Below, piece by piece: positions 60,058-64,000 of a DNA stretch of 64,000 nt. Below the pieces are notes generated by a model. That model was not told the origin of the DNA, did no database searches, and saw nothing but the letters and a program-made list of their open reading frames with translations. The number at the start of each line of letters is the position of its first letter. The stretch's first letter is position 1. The stretch lies in contig NZ_CP017014.1 in NCBI RefSeq assembly GCF_001767395.1, positions 4,171,012 to 4,235,011 on the forward strand. Reading direction: 5' to 3'. The translations under genes were made by a program, and so were the position numbers. The DNA is from Rhodococcus sp. WMMA185. GTDB taxonomy: Bacteria > Actinomycetota > Actinomycetes > Mycobacteriales > Mycobacteriaceae.

Positions 60058-61047
60058 ATGTTTGTTACCGTTTCCGTCATGAGAGTCGCGGTCCTGGCCG
60101 TAGACGGAGTGTTCGACTCGGGACTGAGCATCCTGCTCGATGTACTGGCGACGGCGAACGCTCTGCACGAACGCGCAGACGTCGGGCAGTCACCGTTCAC
60201 GGTGGTCCCGGTGGCGGTGGAGCCGTCGGTTCGCACCGGTCACGGCCTCGAACTAGTCACCACGCCGCTCGAAGACATCGCCGAGCTGCCAGACGTGCTC
60301 GTGATGCCCGCAATCGGGGTGAGGACGCCGGCGCAGATCGTCGACACGGTACGTGGGCACCCCGCATTGGACTGGGTGGCCGAGGGGCGACGCTCCGGAG
60401 CAGCCCTCGCCGCCGCCTGCAGTGGAACGTTTTTCCTGGCCGAGGCGGGAGTTCTCGACGGGTTGGCGGCGACGACGAGTTGGTGGCTGGGCCCGGCGTT
60501 TCGTGCGCGGTATGCCCGCGTCGAACTCGACGAGCGTCGCGCGCTCACCCAGGACGATGGTGTGACGACGGCCGGGGCGGCGTTCGCGCACATCGATCTC
60601 GCATTGACGATCGTCCAGCAGCAAAGCCCCGCGCTGGCTGATCTCGTCGCGAGGTACCTCCTGATCGGGGACAGGCCCTCCCAGGCGATCTTCGCTGTGC
60701 CGGCGCTACTCGCCACCGCCGATCCCACGATGATGGCGTTCGAACGCTGGATCCGCGATCATCTCGAGGAACCGCTACAGATCAGCACTGTCGCACGTGA
60801 GATCGGTGTGAGTGAACGAACGCTCCAGCGCACAACGGCCTCCGTACTCGGCATGTCGCCGATGGAATTCGTTCAGGAAGTCCGCCTCGACCAGGCGACT
60901 TTTCTGCTTCGCACCACCGCGCTCAGCGCCGACGCAGTAGCCGGCGCCGTGGGCTACCAGAAGTCTGCGACCTTGCGTGCGCTGATCCGCCGCCGACGTC
61001 ACACCAGTATCACGGAGATCCGTCGCGGAAGTCAGTCTTGCGGTTGA
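60058..61047 (+). CDS. GlxA-type AraC regulator (DJ-1/PfpI + AraC HTH)
   Basis: The 329-residue protein has a DJ-1/PfpI-like domain (about 8-185) with AAACSGTFFLAEAGVLDG, where the Cys corresponds to the amidotransferase nucleophile position, and a double AraC helix-turn-helix (ISTVAREIGVSERTLQRTTA). Such proteins often govern neighbouring oxidoreductase genes. GGAAG lies five bases before ATG 60058. It may control the divergent ABM gene, but no clear operator was found. Its 3' end overlaps the convergent VOC gene by 16 bases. Confidence 0.9.
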   Translation: MFVTVSVMRVAVLAVDGVFDSGLSILLDVLATANALHERADVGQSPFTVVPVAVEPSVRTGHGLELVTTPLEDIAELPDVLVMPAIGVRTPAQIVDTVRGHPALDWVAEGRRSGAALAAACSGTFFLAEAGVLDGLAATTSWWLGPAFRARYARVELDERRALTQDDGVTTAGAAFAHIDLALTIVQQQSPALADLVARYLLIGDRPSQAIFAVPALLATADPTMMAFERWIRDHLEEPLQISTVAREIGVSERTLQRTTASVLGMSPMEFVQEVRLDQATFLLRTTALSADAVAGAVGYQKSATLRALIRRRRHTSITEIRRGSQSCG

Positions 61048-61445
61048 GCGATATCGACCATCCACGAGATGCCGAATTGGTCTATGCAGGAACCGAACTC
61101 ATCGCCCCACATTTGCATTTCCAACGGTACCGTCACAGTGCCGCCACGTGAGAGTTCGGTCCAGTAGCCGCGAAGTTGGTCGGCATCGTCTCCGTTGAGG
61201 CTTATGGCGATGTTCGTTCCCGGGTTGTGTTCAACGGAAGGGGGCGTGTCTGAGCCCATGAGGGTGAATCCGTTCTCGGATTCGAGAATGGCGTGCATGA
61301 TCTTGTCGGCGCTCTCGGCATCCGGTATGCCGAATTCGCCGAACGTACTCATCGACAACGTGCCACCGAAGATGTTCTGGTAGAACTCCATAGCCTGCCG
61401 CGCGTTGCCCGCGAAACTGATATAGGGATTGAGGCGAGAGGTCAT
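61032..61445 (-). CDS. VOC (glyoxalase/PhnB-like) family protein
   Basis: A 137-residue vicinal-oxygen-chelate protein of the PhnB branch: MTSRLNPYISFAGNARQAME, FYQNIFGGTLSMSTFGEFG and FGSCIDQFGISWMVD. The fold uses paired beta-alpha-beta motifs to hold a metal or ligand; function is unknown. AGAAGGAG lies before ATG 61445. It stands alone and overlaps the tail of the GlxA-type gene on the other strand. Confidence 0.9.
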   Translation of the reverse strand: MTSRLNPYISFAGNARQAMEFYQNIFGGTLSMSTFGEFGIPDAESADKIMHAILESENGFTLMGSDTPPSVEHNPGTNIAISLNGDDADQLRGYWTELSRGGTVTVPLEMQMWGDEFGSCIDQFGISWMVDIAQPQD

Positions 61446-61583
61446 GGGACGTGCTCCTTCTGGGTGGCAGATCCGGTAGAAAGACGCTACAACGAACCAA
61501 CGGGGAGATGTGCGCAAAAGGGGTCGCTAGGCGTGCAAATCGACCGAAACGGTGCAGTGGAGGGAATCGGTACCTTGGGATGG

Positions 61584-62306
61584 ATGAACACATCACCTGA
61601 CCGGCACCCGAAGGCTCTCCTGTTCGACGTCCAAGGAACGGTCACCGATTTTCATTCCACGGTTCGCCGCTCGGCGGAACGAATCTGCGGCATGCGGTAC
61701 CCGGGTGTCAACTGGTCGGAGTTCGTGAACAGCTGGCGCGCTATGTATTTCGAGTCGACATCAAGACCCGATGACCTGTCGGATCAGTGGACAACTGTCG
61801 ACTCCATCTACAGGCGGTCTCTCGATGCTCTCCTCGAGCGGGAAGACCTCGAGGAGATCGGCCTTGCCGAACGCGAGGAACTGAACGCGGCTTGGCAGCG
61901 GCTCGACCCCTGGCCCGACGCCGTCCCGGGCCTCTTGCGGATGCGCGGCAAGTTCGCCCTGGCTACTCTGTCGAACGCCGATGTATGCGCCGTCATCAGT
62001 ATCAGTAGACACGGACAACTACCTTGGGACGCAATCTTTTCCGCAGAGATGGCCGGTGCGTTCAAGCCGGACCCACGCACGTACCTGATGGCGTGCCGAT
62101 ACCTGGGTTGCGACCCTGGTGATGTGATGATGGTGGCCAGCCACAAGTACGACATCCGAGCCGCCGGCGCCCTCGGCATGAAGACCGCATTCGTTGCGCG
62201 CCCGGACGAGTTGGGTGCGGACGCGCCCGCCGATGTCGAGTACTCGGACGAGTTCGACATCAACGCCGCGGACTTCTCGGATCTCGCTACACAACTCGGC
62301 TGCTGA
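61584..62306 (+). CDS. HAD-superfamily hydrolase, haloacid dehalogenase type II-like
   Basis: A 240-residue HAD protein: nucleophile Asp15 in LLFDVQGTVTDFH, motif II Ser in ATLSNADVC, motif III Lys in AGAFKPDPRTYLMAC and a motif IV acidic region near GDVMMVASHKYDIRAA. The cap and the HKYD text match type II haloacid dehalogenases. It may remove chloride from a 2-haloacid or act on a phosphate. ATG 61584 gives the normal start; longer frames overlap the VOC gene. Confidence 0.87.
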   Translation: MNTSPDRHPKALLFDVQGTVTDFHSTVRRSAERICGMRYPGVNWSEFVNSWRAMYFESTSRPDDLSDQWTTVDSIYRRSLDALLEREDLEEIGLAEREELNAAWQRLDPWPDAVPGLLRMRGKFALATLSNADVCAVISISRHGQLPWDAIFSAEMAGAFKPDPRTYLMACRYLGCDPGDVMMVASHKYDIRAAGALGMKTAFVARPDELGADAPADVEYSDEFDINAADFSDLATQLGC

Positions 62307-62387
62307 CATCACCGGTGCCGCACTCTGTCCGACGGCGCCAAATGGAGGCATAGTGGAACGGGAGAGTAGTCGATGATAAGGAGCATC

Positions 62388-62894
62388 GTGGATCACAGCG
62401 CTGTGTTGGCCGATGCGTTCGGCCGCATCCAGGATGAAGTGCACGCGACACTGTCCGGTCTGCCTGACGATGCCCTCACATACCGGGTGGACGAGGGCGC
62501 CAACTCCATCGCCTGGCTCGTTTGGCATCTCACTCGGGTGCAGGACGATCATGTCGCAGGGGTCGCGGGAACCGAACAGGTCTGGACCTCAGCCGGCTGG
62601 GACGAACGCTTCGGCCTCCCGTTCCCGACCAGGGAGATCGGCTACGGGCAGTCTCCCACCGACGTGGCCCTGATAGCGGCGTCGGCTGATCTGCTGCTGG
62701 GCTACCACGACGCGGTCCACGCACGTACCGTCGCGTATCTCGCGACAATCAGCGAGGCTGACCTCGACGTCATCGTGGATGAGAGCTTCGACCCCCCAGT
62801 CAGTCGCGGTGTGCGCCTGGTCAGCGTCCTGTCGGACGACCTTCAACACATCGGCCAGGCGGCATACGTTCGCGGGGTCTATGAGCGCCGTTGA
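62388..62894 (+). CDS. DinB / DUF664 (mycothiol-dependent type) protein
   Basis: A 168-residue four-helix protein: WLVWHLTRVQDDHVAG and LQHIGQAAYVRGVYE supply the metal-binding His residues of the DinB_2 superfamily. In actinobacteria many use mycothiol as cofactor for thiol transfer to toxic compounds. GTG 62388 has AAGGAG four bases upstream; ATG 62373 overlaps that site and is unlikely. It ends three bases before the stop of the convergent dehydrogenase gene. Confidence 0.87.
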   Translation: MDHSAVLADAFGRIQDEVHATLSGLPDDALTYRVDEGANSIAWLVWHLTRVQDDHVAGVAGTEQVWTSAGWDERFGLPFPTREIGYGQSPTDVALIAASADLLLGYHDAVHARTVAYLATISEADLDVIVDESFDPPVSRGVRLVSVLSDDLQHIGQAAYVRGVYERR

Positions 62895-62897
62895 TCG

Positions 62898-64000
62898 TCA
62901 GACCAGCTGATCGAGCGCGATCTCGAAGGCTGTACCGGCGATGCCGGTCGGTTCCGGCGAACGGGCGTAGCAACGCTCGAGGGCGGCCGCGATCGTCGCG
63001 GAGACGTCACCGAAGATCGCCTCGTCGGACACCTCGATGTCCCCTTCCATCAGTAGCGCGAAAGCACGGGCCATGCCGCAATTCGCGATGAAGTCCGGAA
63101 CCACGGACACACTCTTGTCGGCGTACTCGTAGGTGGGGCCGTAGAAGATCTCATTGTCCGCGAAGGGCACGTTGGCGCCGCTGGCTACCAGTTCGAGCCC
63201 GCCGACAATCAGTCGATTCAGCTGGTCACGGGTGACGAGGCGAGATGCGGCGCAGGGCAGGAAGATCTCGGCGTCGTAGTTCCAGATCGCCTCGTCGATC
63301 TCTTCGAATGGCACCATCGCGGCGTCGCAGAGTTCGTTGCCGTCCTTGGCGAGGAACAGGGTGCGGACCTGTTCGAAGTCGTAGCCATCCGGACGAGACA
63401 ATCCGCCGTTGCGGTCGATGATCCCGACGATGCGGGCACCCGCCTGGGCCAGGTAGTAGGCGGCGCTGGCACCGACATTGCCCCAACCCTGCATGATCAC
63501 TCGCTTGCCGGCAAGTTCGCCGCCGTAGACGCGGTAGTAGTGGCGCACCGATTCGGCCACACCCCACCCGGTGATGAGATCTGACACCGTGTACTTGAAC
63601 TGCGGGTCAGGCGTGAACCGAGGATCCTCGACCACCTTCGCTGCACCCATGCGAAGCTGGCCGACCCGTTGCACGCGCTCGCGGTCGCTGGCTGCGAAAT
63701 GTCCGTTGACCACACCTTCCTGCGGATGCCAGAGGCCATAGCTCTCAGTGATCGGTGCAACCTCGACCATTTCGTCGACGTTCAGGTCTCCGCCGGTGCC
63801 ATAGTACGACTTCAGAAGTGGTGCAACAGCTTTGAACCACCGTCGCAATACCTCGTCCTTGCGCGGGTCCGTCGGATCGAAGTCGATGCCGGACTTTGCG
63901 CCGCCGATGGCCGGACCGGAGACAGTGAACTTCACCTCCATGGTCTTGGCCAGCGATTCCACCTCGCGGCGGTCCAGGCCGCGACGCATACGGGTTCCGC
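62898..64000 (-). CDS. Glu/Leu/Phe/Val dehydrogenase, 5' end outside the window
   Basis: At least 363 residues of a glutamate dehydrogenase-type enzyme: GPAIGGAKSGIDFDP (substrate loop with the catalytic Lys), NVDEMVEVAPITESYGL, and the NAD-binding RVIMQGWGNVGASAAYYLAQ. The frame stays open to the window edge, so the true start lies beyond 64000. It interconverts glutamate (or a branched amino acid) and the 2-oxo acid with ammonia. The text diverges from hexameric E. coli GdhA, and the amino-acid specificity cannot be read. Confidence 0.9.
   Translation of the reverse strand, partial: GTRMRRGLDRREVESLAKTMEVKFTVSGPAIGGAKSGIDFDPTDPRKDEVLRRWFKAVAPLLKSYYGTGGDLNVDEMVEVAPITESYGLWHPQEGVVNGHFAASDRERVQRVGQLRMGAAKVVEDPRFTPDPQFKYTVSDLITGWGVAESVRHYYRVYGGELAGKRVIMQGWGNVGASAAYYLAQAGARIVGIIDRNGGLSRPDGYDFEQVRTLFLAKDGNELCDAAMVPFEEIDEAIWNYDAEIFLPCAASRLVTRDQLNRLIVGGLELVASGANVPFADNEIFYGPTYEYADKSVSVVPDFIANCGMARAFALLMEGDIEVSDEAIFGDVSATIAAALERCYARSPEPTGIAGTAFEIALDQLV

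Overview
The window is 64 kb of high-GC actinobacterial chromosome, most likely from Rhodococcus or another member of the Nocardiaceae (inference). The signs are the rpsF-ssb-rpsR-rplI-dnaB gene order, strong GC bias at third codon positions, many GTG starts, close homologues of mycobacterial proteins (the GT87-type membrane protein beside rpsF, S18 of the zinc-binding type, DnaB) and a mycothiol-type DinB protein. I saw no rRNA, tRNA, CRISPR array, transposase or integrase.

Region by region. 1-5.7 kb: a GT87-like membrane glycosyltransferase, a class II histone-deacetylase-like hydrolase, a secreted seven-repeat YVTN beta-propeller protein and a secreted Ca2+-dependent PI-PLC-like enzyme; the last two converge on a strong bidirectional hairpin. 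5.8-10.1 kb: rpsF-ssb-rpsR-rplI, then dnaB. dnaB carries a 256-residue intein in the Walker A loop with the Trp/Cys/Thr signature of class 3 inteins, and is preceded by a cluster of DnaA-box-like sequences. 10.3-21.4 kb: small regulatory pairs (SDR/TetR and epoxide hydrolase/WYL regulator, each sharing a palindromic operator), a second DNA sliding clamp (dnaN paralogue) coupled to a small HTH-like protein, a PaaK-like ligase, an alpha/beta hydrolase and an amidohydrolase. 21.9-33.6 kb: a restriction-modification island (hsdM-hsdS-mrr in overlapping frames, a Schlafen/AlbA-type ATP-binding protein, then hsdR), interrupted by an oxidoreductase/SRPBCC pair and some gene debris.

33.6-42 kb: an orphan protein, a GPH-type transporter coupled to a sphingosine-phosphate-lyase-like PLP enzyme, a dapA paralogue with a DUF3293-like partner, and an island with a less GC-rich look: cysteine hydrolase, a 47-aa single-span membrane protein and an NCS1 permease. 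42-45.6 kb: a sulfide/persulfide detoxification island resembling Staphylococcus cst (TauE-like exporter, CstR-like repressor, rhodanese, a 56-aa Cys-rich protein, persulfide dioxygenase-rhodanese fusion) with three matching operators. A decayed copy of the 3' end of the adjacent alcohol dehydrogenase lies at its far edge, so the island is flanked by imperfect direct repeats. 45.7-53 kb: two polyol/sugar modules (alcohol dehydrogenase + FGGY kinase; SIS + xylulokinase-like kinase + SDR) around an ArsR/CDF metal-efflux pair.

53-58.4 kb: an Lrp-type regulator divergent from a complete branched-chain alpha-keto acid dehydrogenase operon (E1alpha, E1beta, E2, E3), the last three junctions overlapping or nearly so. 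58.5-64 kb: metallophosphoesterase, ABM monooxygenase, GlxA/AraC regulator, VOC protein, HAD hydrolase, DinB protein and a glutamate-dehydrogenase-type gene running off the window end.

The best leads for something new are the 56-aa Cys-rich protein in the persulfide island, the clamp-paralogue/HTH pair with its palindromic promoter, the small membrane subunit of the NCS1 permease, and the type I/Mrr/Schlafen defence cluster.
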